Positions 1 to 9,698 of a stretch of DNA of 41,146 bases are shown here, piece by piece. The DNA comes from Bacillota bacterium. Its GTDB lineage: Bacteria; Bacillota; Clostridia; Oscillospirales; CAG-272. The stretch lies in the NCBI GenBank assembly GCA_029219205.1, contig JAQXSY010000029.1, positions 1 through 41,146 of the forward strand, in the 5' to 3' direction. The notes beneath the pieces are model-generated. The model searched no databases. It was not told where the DNA came from and was given only the letters and a program-made list of their open reading frames with translations. Both the position numbers and the translations under genes were made by a program. Within the stretch, counting starts at the first letter, position 1; the number at the start of each line of letters is the position of its first letter.

Positions 1-62
1 CGTTCCGCCACATAGACATCAAGTCTTTTTCCTATATCAGGACTTATTATTACCGGTTCCAT
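1..62 (-). CDS. rluD: RluD-family 23S rRNA pseudouridine synthase, N-terminal fragment
   Basis: Only the first 20 codons lie in the window; the gene continues past base 1. The frame opens with ATG at 62-60 and reads MEPVIISPDIGKRLDVYVAE. The G-K-R-L-D-V-Y-V-A-E stretch is typical of the S4-like N-terminus of RluD-type enzymes, which convert uridines in 23S rRNA helix 69 or related sites to pseudouridine. The start lies inside the 3' end of lspA, a 26-base overlap that suggests translational coupling. The lspA-rluD order matches lspA-ylyB in Bacillus subtilis. The call rests on a short fragment plus context, so the exact subfamily is uncertain. Confidence 0.72.
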   Translation of the reverse strand, partial: MEPVIISPDIGKRLDVYVAE

Positions 63-549
63 CAGATGAGCCCGATTCCTTTTTTTTCTTGGTTTTCCCG
101 AGATCTCCGAACAATATGAAGCATGCAAGCATAACGGCGCCGACGGTTACAAATGAATCCGCAATGTTGAACACCGGAAAATTAATAAAACCGAATTCCA
201 GAAAATCAACGACATAGCCGTTTACAAAGCGGTCGATTTGGTTTCCGACACCTCCTCCGGCTATCATGGCAAGCGCTATGCCTGGCACAACGGGAATTTC
301 TTTTCGCTTCCATATCATAAAAACGATAATCGCTGCAATCGCAAGCGTTGAAAACGTCAGAAACAGCCAACGCTGCCCTTTAAGCATACCGAACGCCGCC
401 CCCGTGTTTTCAACATAAGTAAACTGAAGCAGTCCGGGAATAAACTGCTGCGTCCCGGCTCCTCTTAATTTACTTACGGCTATCGCTTTTGTCCACTGAT
501 CGAGTCCGACCGACGTCACGGCTATAACAATCCAGACAATCCACATCAT
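37..549 (-). CDS. lspA: Signal peptidase II (prolipoprotein signal peptidase)
   Basis: The 170-residue protein is a normal-length LspA, the membrane aspartyl protease that cuts the signal peptide from diacylglyceryl-modified prolipoproteins. Four hydrophobic segments are visible. The two catalytic-aspartate motifs are present as GGGVGNQIDR and, further on, FNIADSFV. An early VENTGAAFG block is also family-typical. The C-terminus is a Lys/Ser/Gly-rich cytoplasmic tail. The start ATG is 3 bases after the ileS stop, so the gene is in the same operon. Its substrates in this window should include the lipoproteins at 18312, 21936, 22569 and 26586. Confidence 0.96.
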   Translation of the reverse strand: MMWIVWIVIAVTSVGLDQWTKAIAVSKLRGAGTQQFIPGLLQFTYVENTGAAFGMLKGQRWLFLTFSTLAIAAIIVFMIWKRKEIPVVPGIALAMIAGGGVGNQIDRFVNGYVVDFLEFGFINFPVFNIADSFVTVGAVMLACFILFGDLGKTKKKKESGSSDGTGNNKS

Positions 550-552
550 ATA

Positions 553-3333
553 TCAGAGGTTTTTTACGGTCTGTGCGCATCTTGCGCAGATATATCCGCC
601 GTCCGTCGTTTCGCCGTCGGAGGTATACTTCCAGCAGCGCACACATTTTTCTCCGTCTGCCGGTCTGACTTCAACTCCGTCTGCGTCCGACATAATAACG
701 TCGGTGTGTGAAACGATAAACACTGTGTCAAGCTCTTCTCCGAAGCTTCTGAGCAGTTCGTATTTGTCCTTATCCGCAGTTTTTACGGTTATGCTTGCGT
801 CAAGCGACTTTCCGATGAGCTTTTCCGCTCTTGCTTCTTCAAGCGCCTTCATAACGTCGTCGCGCATATCGAACAGCTTGTTGTAGTGCTCCTCTATGCC
901 GCCGAAATCAAATTTTTCATCGTATTCGGGTATATCGTTAAGCATAACGCTTTCCGCATTCTCGGACGAAGAATGCGGCATCATTGACCAAATCTCCTCC
1001 GCCGTAAACGTAAGTATCGGAGCGATAAGTCTCGTCAGAGAGCTGATAATAATATACATGGCCGTCTGAGCCGAGCGTCTTGCCTCGGATGACGGAGCCT
1101 CAACATACACTCTGTCCTTGGTTATGTCGATATAAAGCTTGGACATATCGACAGTGCAGAAATTGCTGACCGCATGGAAAACACCATGGAAAGCATAGTT
1201 TTCGTAAGCTTCTCTTGATTCCTTTATAAGACCGTTCAGTCTCGAAAGCGCCCACTTGTCGATCGCGCAGAGTCTGTCGAGGGCAACCATGTCCTTTTCC
1301 GGATCAAAATCGCCTATATTGGCCATTATTATGCGCGCCGTATTGCGGATTTTGCGGTATACCTCAGAAAGCTGCTTGAGTATTTCCTTTGATATACGCG
1401 CATCGACGGTATATTCTACGCTGGATACCCAGAGACGAAGTATATCGGCGCCGTATTCGTTGATTATATCGTGCGGAGAAACCGCGTTGCCGAGGCTTTT
1501 GTGCATAGCCTTGCCTTCGCCGTCGACAGTCCATCCGTGCGTTATTATGGTTTTGTAAGGCGCAACGCCCTTTGCCGCAATCGACGTCAGCATTGAGGAC
1601 TGGAACCAGCCTCTGTACTGGTCGCCGCCTTCAAGGTATATGTCGGCAGGGAACTGAAGCTCCGGCCTTGCGTCTACTACCGCCGCATGCGAAGATCCGG
1701 AGTCAAACCATACGTCCATAATATCTTTTTCTTTTGTGAAACGGGTGCAGCCGCAATCAGGGCATTTATAGCCCTCGGGCAGAAGCGCTTCGGCCTCATC
1801 CTCGTACCACGCGTTTGAGCCGCGCTCTGCAAATATTTCTGCGAGTCTGTTTATCGTTTCGTCATTGATAATCGGTTTGCCGCAATCCGCGCAGTAGAAT
1901 ATCGGAATCGGCACGCCCCAGTTGCGCTGACGTGAAATGCACCAGTCGTTACGTTCGTTTATCATTGAGACCATGCGTTCCTTGCCCCACTTCGGGAACC
2001 ACTCGATACCGTCGCACGATTTGACCGCCGCTTCCTTCAGAGCATCGACCGAAGCGAACCACTGCTCTGTCGCACGGTATATTATCGGGTTCTTGCATCT
2101 CCAGCAGTGCGGATACTGGTGAACGATAGTCTCGGACGCGAGCAGCGCGCCGGTTGACTTAATATGATCAAAAATAACCTGGTTTGCCTTGTTATAACGC
2201 AGTCCGGCAAACATACCCGCCTCGTCGGTAAGAACGCCCTTTGCGTCCACCGGAACAACTACGCCAATCGACGTACCCTTGTGTTCGTCGTAATACTTAC
2301 AAACATCAAAGTCCTCTGCGCCGTGACCCGGAGCGGTATGTACGCAGCCGGTACCGGCGTCAAGCGTAACATGTGCGCCGTTGATTACGAGGGATTTGCG
2401 GTCAAGGAAAGGATGGTAAGCGGTCATGAACTCAAAATCCGAGCCCTTGAGTGTACCGGCTATCTCATAGCTTTCGATTCCGGCAGCCTTCGCCACCTTG
2501 TCCGCCAATTCCTTTGCTACGATATACGTTTCTCCGCACGCCGTCTTCATAAGCACATATTCAAAATCGGCGTTAAGACAGATTGCGAGGTTTCCGGGAA
2601 GCGTCCATGTGGTTGTCGTCCAGATTACAAAATATGTCCGATCGAGATCGCAGAGTCCGGAAAGCTTGCCCTTGTCGTCTGCCACCTTGAATTTAACGTA
2701 TATAGATTCGCACTTGTCGTCCTGATACTCGATCTCCGCTTCCGCAAGAGCGGTTTCGTCGTCGGGGCACCAGTAAACGCTCTTAAATCCGCGATAAATA
2801 TAGCCTTTTTTTGCCATCTCGCCGAAGATTCGGATCTGCGCCGCTTCATACTCAGGCATAAGAGTTATATAAGGATGATCCCAGTCTCCGATAACACCGA
2901 GCCTGCAAAACTGCTCCTTCTGACGTTCAACAAACGAAAGCGCAAAATCCCGGCACTTGTTTCTGAATTCCGGCACCGACATTTTATTTCTGTCAAGCTT
3001 CGTCTGTTTGATTATCGCGCTTTCCGTAGGAAGTCCGTGACAGTCCCAGCCGGGAACGTAAGGCGAACGGAACCCGGTCATATTCTTGTACTTAACAATA
3101 AAATCCTTCAGAATCTTGTTCATCGAATGACCGATGTGAATGTCTCCGTTTGCATAGGGGGGACCGTCGTGAAGGATGAACGCAGGCTTTCCGGCATTGC
3201 GCTCAAGTATCTTTTCGTAAAGCTTCTCTTCTTTCCATTTTTCAAGCGTGACAGGCTCTTTCTGAGGGAGTCCCGCTCTCATGGGAAAGTCTGTCTTGGG
3301 TAGATTCAACGTCTTTGCGTAGTCCTGGGCCAT
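553..3333 (-). CDS. ileS: Isoleucine--tRNA ligase
   Basis: At 926 residues this is a full-length bacterial-type IleRS, a class I synthetase that charges tRNA-Ile. The HIGH signature is at residues 66-69 ([11 protein letters not shown]). The second signature is a variant, KAMHKSLGN, near residues 608-616, where KMSKSLGN is usual; the catalytic second lysine is kept. The CP1 editing region lies between ([23 protein letters not shown]). The C-terminus has the zinc-binding CxxC pairs of the bacterial form (CVRCW and CARC). It sits 24 bases after divIVA and just before lspA, as in B. subtilis. No T-box precedes it, unlike valS in this window. Confidence 0.97.
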   Translation of the reverse strand: MAQDYAKTLNLPKTDFPMRAGLPQKEPVTLEKWKEEKLYEKILERNAGKPAFILHDGPPYANGDIHIGHSMNKILKDFIVKYKNMTGFRSPYVPGWDCHGLPTESAIIKQTKLDRNKMSVPEFRNKCRDFALSFVERQKEQFCRLGVIGDWDHPYITLMPEYEAAQIRIFGEMAKKGYIYRGFKSVYWCPDDETALAEAEIEYQDDKCESIYVKFKVADDKGKLSGLCDLDRTYFVIWTTTTWTLPGNLAICLNADFEYVLMKTACGETYIVAKELADKVAKAAGIESYEIAGTLKGSDFEFMTAYHPFLDRKSLVINGAHVTLDAGTGCVHTAPGHGAEDFDVCKYYDEHKGTSIGVVVPVDAKGVLTDEAGMFAGLRYNKANQVIFDHIKSTGALLASETIVHQYPHCWRCKNPIIYRATEQWFASVDALKEAAVKSCDGIEWFPKWGKERMVSMINERNDWCISRQRNWGVPIPIFYCADCGKPIINDETINRLAEIFAERGSNAWYEDEAEALLPEGYKCPDCGCTRFTKEKDIMDVWFDSGSSHAAVVDARPELQFPADIYLEGGDQYRGWFQSSMLTSIAAKGVAPYKTIITHGWTVDGEGKAMHKSLGNAVSPHDIINEYGADILRLWVSSVEYTVDARISKEILKQLSEVYRKIRNTARIIMANIGDFDPEKDMVALDRLCAIDKWALSRLNGLIKESREAYENYAFHGVFHAVSNFCTVDMSKLYIDITKDRVYVEAPSSEARRSAQTAMYIIISSLTRLIAPILTFTAEEIWSMMPHSSSENAESVMLNDIPEYDEKFDFGGIEEHYNKLFDMRDDVMKALEEARAEKLIGKSLDASITVKTADKDKYELLRSFGEELDTVFIVSHTDVIMSDADGVEVRPADGEKCVRCWKYTSDGETTDGGYICARCAQTVKNL

Positions 3334-3357
3334 AGCTTTTTATTTTACTCCTGATAA

Positions 3358-4584
3358 TTATTTCTTGTTCTTGTTGTTTTCTCCGTACACGATGTTGAAC
3401 TCATCCGTAACGGAGAACGGCTGGCTGCGTTTTTTGCGCATTCCGCCCTGCTGCTTCTGATCCTGACGCTTCTGAGCGTCCCGCGTTGCATTCTGTATCA
3501 TTTTCAGAAACTCACGGTCCGCCTCATCGTCGATCGCTTCCGAGTCGTTTTTCTTTTGTGTGTCTTCGCTTTCGCCTTCCTTATCGGAAAACTTGCGGTT
3601 AAGCGCGCGAATCGTGTCCTTCACTCCGGCGCTGCGGTATTTACCGTCGTCCGCAGCCGGAACGCGCTCAAGCTCTATCGTATCGGCAGTGTTGTCCAGG
3701 TCGTAGTCCGGGAGCGAGCCGTCCTCATATGCCTGTCCTGCCTCGTCGTAATAATATCCGTCGGCTTCATCCGCTTCGCCGCTCTCTTGTGCCTCATCCG
3801 GTTCGCCGTAATCAACATCTCCGTTGAAAACTCCGGTCTCGGCGTCAAGCTCTTCGTCGGTTATCGGCTCTTCTTCGGCAAAATCAGCCTCTTCTTCTAA
3901 GTATTCGTACTGTTCGCCGACGCCTTCCTGCTCCTCTTCAACGGTATCGGCATTTTCTGCTATCAGTCCGGCGTTGTTATCGGAGACATTTTCATCCGAA
4001 GCCTCAGAATCCGGGGTTTCGAGCTTCTCGTATGTCTCGTCCTCCCCGGAACCGCCTGCCGCTGCGTCGTCCTTAATCGCGCTTATCACACGGCGGACGT
4101 ATTTCTCGTCGGAAGCGTTCCATTCTCCGTTTTCGTCAAGCTCCGGAGCCAGATTTTCAAGCTGCTCTATATGCTTCTGATATTCTTCAAACACATGCGT
4201 CTTGAAATCGGCAGCCATACGCTGAAGCCTGTACAGCGTGTCGCGTTCCTTCGCGACCTTGTTCCTGAGTTCGGCTATCATACGGTCGCAGTTGGCCTTT
4301 GCAGAGCGCGCTATTGCGTCGGCGCGTTCGTTTGCCTCGGCAACTATTTTTGTGCCTGCCTTCTGAGCGTTGATAAGAGCCGAACGTATGGACTCTTCTT
4401 CGGTTTTATAAGCGTCTATCTGAGCAAGCGCGGTTCGGAGCTTGCGTTCAAGCTCGTCGTTTTGACGGTACAGCTCCGTATATTTTTCTATAATAAAATC
4501 AATATGCTCGTCTACCTCGTTTGCGGCATATCCGCGTACGGCTTTTGTAAAATTCTTTTTCTTCAGTTCATGCGGCGGAAGCAT
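3358..4584 (-). CDS. divIVA: DivIVA-domain cell-division/polarity protein with long acidic extension
   Basis: The N-terminal 60 residues carry the DivIVA lipid-binding domain (FTKAVRGYAANEVDEHIDF), which senses negatively curved membrane at septa and poles. A coiled coil of about 100 residues follows. Residues of roughly 170-300 form a very acidic, low-complexity segment rich in Glu, Asp, Ser and Tyr, and the end is basic (GGMRKKRSQ). At 408 residues it is about twice the usual DivIVA length. It lies in the expected place between yggT and ileS. A GAGGAGG ribosome-binding site precedes the ATG. The domain is clear; the role of the acidic part is unknown. Confidence 0.93.
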   Translation of the reverse strand: MLPPHELKKKNFTKAVRGYAANEVDEHIDFIIEKYTELYRQNDELERKLRTALAQIDAYKTEEESIRSALINAQKAGTKIVAEANERADAIARSAKANCDRMIAELRNKVAKERDTLYRLQRMAADFKTHVFEEYQKHIEQLENLAPELDENGEWNASDEKYVRRVISAIKDDAAAGGSGEDETYEKLETPDSEASDENVSDNNAGLIAENADTVEEEQEGVGEQYEYLEEEADFAEEEPITDEELDAETGVFNGDVDYGEPDEAQESGEADEADGYYYDEAGQAYEDGSLPDYDLDNTADTIELERVPAADDGKYRSAGVKDTIRALNRKFSDKEGESEDTQKKNDSEAIDDEADREFLKMIQNATRDAQKRQDQKQQGGMRKKRSQPFSVTDEFNIVYGENNKNKK

Positions 4585-4622
4585 CGTTTTTTATCCTCCT
4601 CGAATTTTTATTGGCACATCAT

Positions 4623-4889
4623 TTATAGCAGGCTCTGTACGACCGAAAGCAAAATGTAAGTCACCAAAAACGATATATCGATCGGCAAGCGGCGGATAAA
4701 TTCAAATCTGTCGAGCAGAAACCTGACGGGAACAATGACCGGCTCGGTCGTCATATACACGAAATTAAATAAAGCGTTGTCCTCGTCCGGCATTATCCAC
4801 GACATAATCGCTCTAACGAGCATCAAAAGCTGCAGCGCCATAAGCAAAATGCGTACGGCGTTTGAAATTACATACATTACTGCCTGCAA
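4623..4889 (-). CDS. YggT-family membrane protein
   Basis: This 88-residue protein has two hydrophobic segments separated by the family-typical stretch MSWIMPDEDNALFNFVYMTT and TEPVIVPVRFLLDR. YggT (YlmG in B. subtilis) proteins are small membrane proteins found next to sepF and divIVA; roles in division, nucleoid organisation or osmotic response have been suggested but the biochemical function is not settled. It sits 38 bases upstream of divIVA. In B. subtilis ylmH, an S4 RNA-binding protein, lies between these two genes; here there is no room for it. Confidence 0.92.
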   Translation of the reverse strand: MQAVMYVISNAVRILLMALQLLMLVRAIMSWIMPDEDNALFNFVYMTTEPVIVPVRFLLDRFEFIRRLPIDISFLVTYILLSVVQSLL

Positions 4890-4957
4890 AACTAATTAAC
4901 CACCAATCAGATTAAAGTCAACAAAGTCAAAGCGAAAACGCCTCGACTTAATCATTA

Positions 4958-5010
4958 TAGCCGCGACCGTCTATGAATAAGCACCGCCGCGGCTATTTTC
5001 CTTTTTTCGA
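4958..5010 (+). terminator. Inverted repeat with T-tract, terminator-like on the plus strand
   Basis: TAGCCGCG (4958-4965) pairs with CGCGGCTA (4988-4995), and a T-rich run follows on the plus strand (4996-5006). The surrounding genes are on the minus strand, so a T-tract here would serve plus-strand transcripts, not the sepF-yggT mRNA. On the minus strand no U-run follows the hairpin. It may instead be an mRNA processing or stability hairpin between sepF and yggT. The 22-base loop makes it weak. Confidence 0.35.
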
Positions 5011-5016
5011 TTAAAC

Positions 5017-5517
5017 TCAGTAAATATCGCCGGTATCGCGGACTGTCGACTGCTGCTGAGGCTGCTGAGCCTGTTCCGTTATCTGCTCGCCTGAGACGTC
5101 TACGTTATTCGGAACGATTACAAAAGTGTTGTTCGCGACGCGCTGGATATAGCCTTCGATCGAATATGCAACGCCGGTCAGAAAGTCTATGAGGCGCCGC
5201 TGCGACTCCTTGTTCGCAAGCTCAAGATTAAGCACCACGGTACGGCGGTTGAGCAGATGATCCGCAATCTTCTGCGCCGTTGCGGTGTCATATTTCTCGG
5301 GGCGGACAACTCTGAGCTCAAGCGTATTGGAATTAAGGCTTACGCCGCTCTGCTGCTGAGTCTGCCGGTTCTGCTGCTGCCCCTGCTGCGAATAGGCGCC
5401 GTCATCATAGCCGTAATCTCCGCCTTCGTCGTTTCCGTCGAATATATATTCGTCGTCGTAATTTTCGTCCACATTATCAGGGTTGACCATTCCCTTAATC
5501 TTGTCCATGAATCCCAT
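5017..5517 (-). CDS. sepF: Cell division protein SepF
   Basis: The 166-residue protein starts with a short amphipathic helix (MGFMDKIKGMV), the membrane-targeting element of SepF, followed by an acidic, Tyr- and Gln-rich linker. The SepF domain occupies about residues 60-145, with characteristic VVRPEKYDTATAQKIADHL, RRTVVLNLE and RRLIDFLTGVAYSIEG blocks. SepF anchors FtsZ to the membrane and forms rings that shape the septum. A Gln-rich tail follows. The ATG has an upstream GGAGG ribosome-binding site, and a promoter lies at 5607-5635, so it can be transcribed independently of yggS. Confidence 0.96.
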   Translation of the reverse strand: MGFMDKIKGMVNPDNVDENYDDEYIFDGNDEGGDYGYDDGAYSQQGQQQNRQTQQQSGVSLNSNTLELRVVRPEKYDTATAQKIADHLLNRRTVVLNLELANKESQRRLIDFLTGVAYSIEGYIQRVANNTFVIVPNNVDVSGEQITEQAQQPQQQSTVRDTGDIY

Positions 5518-5606
5518 GTTTTCCAGTCCTCCGTATATTTGTTAATTCTAATTATCCGAATAAATAATCGCACTCATCCATTATGTTGTAAGCATATCAT
5601 TGATAC

Positions 5607-5635
5607 AGTATATCACATATTACGCCGAAATGCAA
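5607..5635 (-). promoter_or_regulatory. Sigma-A promoter for sepF
   Basis: Read on the minus strand, TTGCAT (5635-5630) is followed after 17 bases by TATACT (5612-5607). It directly abuts the yggS stop and lies about 90 bases before the sepF start. It would give sepF, yggT, divIVA and ileS their own transcription start within the cluster. Confidence 0.75.
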
Positions 5636-6364
5636 TTATATTTGCAAATTTCCCGGCCTCTTTCCGAAAATCGCGCTGCCCGGACGTATAAGAGTCGCCC
5701 CGCATTCGACCGCAACGTCATAATTGTCGGACATACCCATAGATAAAACCGGCTCATTTATATTATGAAGTTTTTTTGTTGAAATGTCAATAAAAACTTT
5801 ATAAGTTTTTTCAAAAAATCTCTTATAATCCTCTTTTTTTTCGCAAAAAGGCGCAACCGTCATGACTCCGCAGAGTCTGATATGCGGGAAAGCGTCCGTT
5901 TCGTCCGCAAAAGACATTGCATCAGCGAGCATAACTCCGCCCTTTGCCGCTTCCTCTCCGGAATTCAGCTCTATAAGTGCATTGCAGATTTTGTCTGCGG
6001 CGGCGTACCTTTTCTCGATTTCAGCGCAGAGCCCGAGACTGTCAAGCGACTGTATCATATCGACTTTACCGACGATGTATTTGACTTTATTTGTCTGAAG
6101 CCGGCCTATGAAATCGAGTCTCATACCCTCATATGCGCCAATTTCGTATTTCTCGCAAAGCTCGTTTACGCGATTTTCGCCCGCCGCCTCAAGTCCGATC
6201 CCGTGCGCGTATCTGATAAGCTCGGCAGGTACGGTTTTTGTCGCTCCCATAACTGTTACATCACGTTTTGACACCGAACGATGCTTTGCTTCTTCAATTT
6301 TTTCGAATACCCTTTTCATTCCTTCGGATATCTGTCTTTCCCTATCCGATAATTTTTCCGTCAT
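5636..6364 (-). CDS. YggS/PLPBP-family pyridoxal 5'-phosphate homeostasis protein
   Basis: This 242-residue protein belongs to the YggS (YlmE, PLPBP) family, single-domain alanine-racemase-like barrels that bind PLP but show no known enzyme activity and help balance vitamin B6 and amino acid pools. The PLP lysine is in VMGATKTVPAELI. GENRVNEL and FIGRLQTNKVKYIVGKVDMI are family blocks, and the phosphate-binding end reads ECGATLIRPGSAIFGKR. The ATG overlaps the hlyD-like gene by 23 bases and has GAAAGG 11 bases upstream, supporting this start. Its position before sepF is the classical ylmE-ylmF arrangement. Confidence 0.94.
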   Translation of the reverse strand: MTEKLSDRERQISEGMKRVFEKIEEAKHRSVSKRDVTVMGATKTVPAELIRYAHGIGLEAAGENRVNELCEKYEIGAYEGMRLDFIGRLQTNKVKYIVGKVDMIQSLDSLGLCAEIEKRYAAADKICNALIELNSGEEAAKGGVMLADAMSFADETDAFPHIRLCGVMTVAPFCEKKEDYKRFFEKTYKVFIDISTKKLHNINEPVLSMGMSDNYDVAVECGATLIRPGSAIFGKRPGNLQI

Positions 6365-7592
6365 ACAGATTTTTACCTTTCACAATTATAAGGTCGTTCA
6401 GTTTTAGCATCTTAGAATAATTCTCGTCATCCGAACTCGGTTCCTTAACGATAAAATATCCGTTTTCTTCAAAAAGCGGCTCGATATATCGGAAACCGAC
6501 GACGTTTCCGCTCAGCGTATAAACCCCCTGCTTTCCGTCGACAACGCGGACGGCCGAAATCGGAACGCTGAAGCCGGTATACGATTCCCTGACAACCTCA
6601 ACGCTCTGCATACGCAGGTAATTGAAGTTTTCGGGAACTTTTCCGGTTTTAAAAATCAGAAGCGCATAATCAGAATCGTTTTGCGTAACGATACGGTCGA
6701 GCGTCATGTCAATGGCGATGTCGGAGCTGTACGGAAACATAACCGGATAGACCGTCCCCGTTTTAAAAAGCCTGAGCCTCTCGGTGTCGATCTCGCAGGC
6801 TATGTACCACACATAATCAAGCACTACCTTTCCGATCGCGTTCCCGCCGGTTTCACCGCTTTCAGGTCCCGACGCCTTCATGGCTTCAAAAGCCGAAATT
6901 GTCAGATCTTCCACCTTATCTCCGTCAAAAACATTTTCATACCCGTCGACAGTTGAGTAAAAATACCCGGATTTGTCGGTTATGACTGTTTCGCTTACGT
7001 TATCCAACCGTTTTGTCAGCGATTCGCGTTCGGCTTTCAGCTCGTTCAGCATGTCGGAATAGCCCTTAACGGAGCCGACAATTATGCTGCGTTTATTTAG
7101 AAGAATAAGCAGTTCGTCCTTTTTCTGAAGCGCGTAGCCTACGTCGCCGGAATCAATCCGGCTGCGGATTATATAGTAGAGCTGATTTATCTGACGGTCG
7201 ATAAGAGACGTGTTGAGAACGGTTTTGTTTTCGCCCGGATCGCTCCTCTCAAGTATATCGATGCGTTTATCGAGCGCAATAATCTGACTTCTGACCGACG
7301 ACGACCCGACCAGATATATATCCGCGACTTCCGTCCCGGCGCCGACCTTTTCCCCATCGCTGCAAAGATAGTTTACGTCCCCCTCAGAATCGGCGTATAG
7401 AATCTCCTCCTTGCGGAATATATACGCATTGAGCGAAAGCGTTTCCGAGCGCGTAACAAGCTCGGACCTGAGGGTCTTTGTCTCAACCTCAAATCCTCCG
7501 AGCAGATGATACATTATGTATATTATCAGAACAATCGATATAAGCGCGGACAAAATATATATACCGACGCTTTTAAGGTATTTCAGATCCAT
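6342..7592 (-). CDS. HlyD-like membrane-anchored periplasmic-adaptor-type protein
   Basis: The 416-residue protein has an N-terminal membrane segment at about residues 8-30, then a region resembling the barrel-sandwich of membrane-fusion proteins (AYIFRKEEILYADSEGDVNY, DGEKVGAGTEVADIY), a central coiled-coil hairpin (about 115-205) and a C-terminal beta-rich part (VPISAVRVVDGKQGVYTL, which resembles adaptor-type domains). No transporter partner is adjacent. In this position, first in the division cluster, it may act with the septal machinery, but that is inference. The promoter at 7654-7682 and the 23-base overlap with yggS make it the first gene of the operon. Confidence 0.75.
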   Translation of the reverse strand: MDLKYLKSVGIYILSALISIVLIIYIMYHLLGGFEVETKTLRSELVTRSETLSLNAYIFRKEEILYADSEGDVNYLCSDGEKVGAGTEVADIYLVGSSSVRSQIIALDKRIDILERSDPGENKTVLNTSLIDRQINQLYYIIRSRIDSGDVGYALQKKDELLILLNKRSIIVGSVKGYSDMLNELKAERESLTKRLDNVSETVITDKSGYFYSTVDGYENVFDGDKVEDLTISAFEAMKASGPESGETGGNAIGKVVLDYVWYIACEIDTERLRLFKTGTVYPVMFPYSSDIAIDMTLDRIVTQNDSDYALLIFKTGKVPENFNYLRMQSVEVVRESYTGFSVPISAVRVVDGKQGVYTLSGNVVGFRYIEPLFEENGYFIVKEPSSDDENYSKMLKLNDLIIVKGKNLYDGKIIG

Positions 7593-7653
7593 TTATCAGC
7601 CTCGCTGCATTGGCTTGACGGAATGCGCCACGCCTTGATTTATTTATAAATTA

Positions 7654-7682
7654 TTTATAAACAAGCGCATAAACCTTTGCAA
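7654..7682 (-). promoter_or_regulatory. Sigma-A promoter for the hlyD-like/division operon
   Basis: On the minus strand TTGCAA (7682-7677) is followed after 17 bases by TATAAA (7659-7654), about 60 bases before the hlyD-like start. It falls in the 121-base gap after miaA, where no clear terminator is seen, so read-through from miaA is also possible. Confidence 0.7.
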
Positions 7683-7713
7683 GCCCTATTTCAAAAATAA
7701 TTATACCGCGTTT

Positions 7714-8634
7714 TTATGAATTTTCCGTAATTTCAACAATATTGTTTACAATATCTTTATATTCTAAACGGTCGGCAAAAAATCGGTGGGCGTCCGTATA
7801 CCGTCTAAACCATGTTTCCTGACGTTTTACGTAATTTCGCGTCGCGCGCTTGATATTTTCAACGGCTTCCGCGTAGCTGCAGCATCCGTCGAAATACGAA
7901 TACAGCTCTTTATAGCCGATAGCCTGCGCCGCCGGTTTTTCCCGCGGAAGATCAAGACTTCTGACTTCCTCCTCAAGACCTTCTTTAATCATAAGATCAA
8001 CCCGTGAGTCGGTTCGGCTGTACAGCGTACCGCGGTCTTCGTACGAAAGCACTGCCGTGACGGAGGAGAAAAGCACCGGAGCCTCCTTTGAACGCCTGTC
8101 CCATTCGCTCTTTGTAATTCCCGTGCCGATATATATTTCCAAAGCTCTTATCACGCGCTTTATGTTGTTTTTGTGTATTGTCCGCGCAGAATCCGGATCG
8201 CATTCCGAAAGCCTGCCGTAAAGTTCGTCTGCTGAAAGTCCCTCAAGGCTCTCTCTTATTCCTTTCGGAACCGGCGGGCAATATACGTTCGTTCCCAAAA
8301 AAGAGTCGATATAAAGTCCGGTTCCGCCGCAGAGAATCGGGAGATGTCCGCGTCCGATTATTTCTCCGGCTGCTTCTCTTGCCGCCTCGGTATATTCGGC
8401 GCAGGAGTAATCGCAGCGCGGATCCGCCACGTCTATCATATGATGAGGAACGAGTTCCATGTCGGATTTTGACGGCTTTGCGGTGCCGATATCCATTCCG
8501 CGGTACACCTGCATGGAATCGCAGGAAATAATTTCTCCGTCCAGTCTAAGCGCAAGATCGATTGCAAGCGCGCTTTTTCCCGCCGCAGTCGGGCCGGTTA
8601 TCACAAGAATTTTATTTTTGTTCATCTTCTTCAC
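7714..8634 (-). CDS. miaA: tRNA dimethylallyltransferase MiaA
   Basis: MiaA adds a dimethylallyl group to the N6 of A37 in tRNAs reading codons that start with U. The P-loop is GPTAAGKS near the N-terminus, followed by the [16 protein letters not shown] block and [18 protein letters not shown] and the RNA-contacting QAIGYKEL and [13 protein letters not shown] blocks complete the family pattern. Length 306 is normal. Translation probably starts at GTG 8634, giving a GTGA overlap with the queA stop; an ATG three codons further (8625) is the alternative. It forms a tRNA-modification pair with queA. Confidence 0.96.
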   Translation of the reverse strand: MKKMNKNKILVITGPTAAGKSALAIDLALRLDGEIISCDSMQVYRGMDIGTAKPSKSDMELVPHHMIDVADPRCDYSCAEYTEAAREAAGEIIGRGHLPILCGGTGLYIDSFLGTNVYCPPVPKGIRESLEGLSADELYGRLSECDPDSARTIHKNNIKRVIRALEIYIGTGITKSEWDRRSKEAPVLFSSVTAVLSYEDRGTLYSRTDSRVDLMIKEGLEEEVRSLDLPREKPAAQAIGYKELYSYFDGCCSYAEAVENIKRATRNYVKRQETWFRRYTDAHRFFADRLEYKDIVNNIVEITENS

Positions 8635-9680
8635 TGAATAAACATCGCATCTCCGAACGAGAAGAAACGGTAACGCTCTTTTACCGCTTCGCCGTACGCG
8701 TGCATGATTGTTTCCCTCGACGAAAACGCGGAAACCAGCATCATAAGAGTGCTTTCGGGAAGGTGGAAATTCGTTATCAATGCGTCGACCGCTTTGAATT
8801 TATATCCGGGATATATAAAGATCGACGTGTCGTCGGACATTGCCCTGATCTTTCCGTTTTCGTCCGCAGCGCTTTCCAGAGTGCGGCACGAGGTCGTTCC
8901 GACGGCGATAATCCGTCCCTTGCGGTTGTTTATCATGTCCGCGCTTTCCTTTGAAACCGAAAAAAATTCGGAATGCATGACATGATCTTCGATTTTTTCA
9001 GTCTTCACCGGACGAAACGTCCCGAGTCCGACATGCAGCATGACCGGCGCTATCAAAACTCCCATTCCGCGTATCTTGTCGAGCAGCTGCTCGGTAAAGT
9101 GAAGACCGGCCGTCGGGGCTGCGGCGGAACCGTTTTCGCGCGCATAAACCGTCTGATATCGTTCCTTGTCCTCAAGCTTGGCGGTTATATAGGGAGGCAG
9201 AGGCATCTGTCCGACCCTGTCGAGCACTTCAAAAAAGCTGCCGCCCTTATAACTGAACTTCATCAGCCGGTTTCCGCCTTCTACCGTTTCGATAACTTCC
9301 GCACAAAGTTCTCCTTCTCCGAATACAATAACAGTACCGGGAACAGCTCTGCGTCCGGGCCGAACGAGCGTTTCCCAAACGTCAAGTCCGCGCGGACGAA
9401 GAAGCACTACCTCCATATTTATTCCGGAAGACTGCTTTATACCGTAAAGACGCGCGGGAATGACGCGCGAATCGTTGACAACGAGCACGTCTCCTTCGCG
9501 CAGATATTCGGTTATATCGTGAAAAACCCTGTGACTTATTTTACCGTCGCTGCGTCCGACCACCATAAGTCGGGATGAATCGCGCGGTTCGGCCGGAGTC
9601 TGCGCTATCAGTTCTTCCGGAAGGTCGTACCAGAAATCGTGCGTCGTCAGAGCTGTGTGTTGAAGTTCGTTTTTTATCAT
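8631..9680 (-). CDS. queA: S-adenosylmethionine:tRNA ribosyltransferase-isomerase QueA
   Basis: QueA transfers the ribosyl part of SAM to preQ1 in tRNA to make epoxyqueuosine. Family blocks are present in order: [70 protein letters not shown] and [21 protein letters not shown], ending in [13 protein letters not shown]. The 349-residue length fits. The first eleven residues before the usual start region are extra, but no better start with a ribosome-binding site was found. The queA and dapA genes diverge from a 340-base region; no confident queA promoter was seen. Confidence 0.96.
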   Translation of the reverse strand: MIKNELQHTALTTHDFWYDLPEELIAQTPAEPRDSSRLMVVGRSDGKISHRVFHDITEYLREGDVLVVNDSRVIPARLYGIKQSSGINMEVVLLRPRGLDVWETLVRPGRRAVPGTVIVFGEGELCAEVIETVEGGNRLMKFSYKGGSFFEVLDRVGQMPLPPYITAKLEDKERYQTVYARENGSAAAPTAGLHFTEQLLDKIRGMGVLIAPVMLHVGLGTFRPVKTEKIEDHVMHSEFFSVSKESADMINNRKGRIIAVGTTSCRTLESAADENGKIRAMSDDTSIFIYPGYKFKAVDALITNFHLPESTLMMLVSAFSSRETIMHAYGEAVKERYRFFSFGDAMFIQ

Positions 9681-9698
9681 AATTTAGCTGATACCTTA

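Noticed and set aside
2164-3303. Long plus-strand open frame (379 codons) opposite ileS
   Set aside because: It is antisense to a clearly conserved synthetase, lacks a ribosome-binding site and has no recognisable domain; it arises from codon bias of the real gene.
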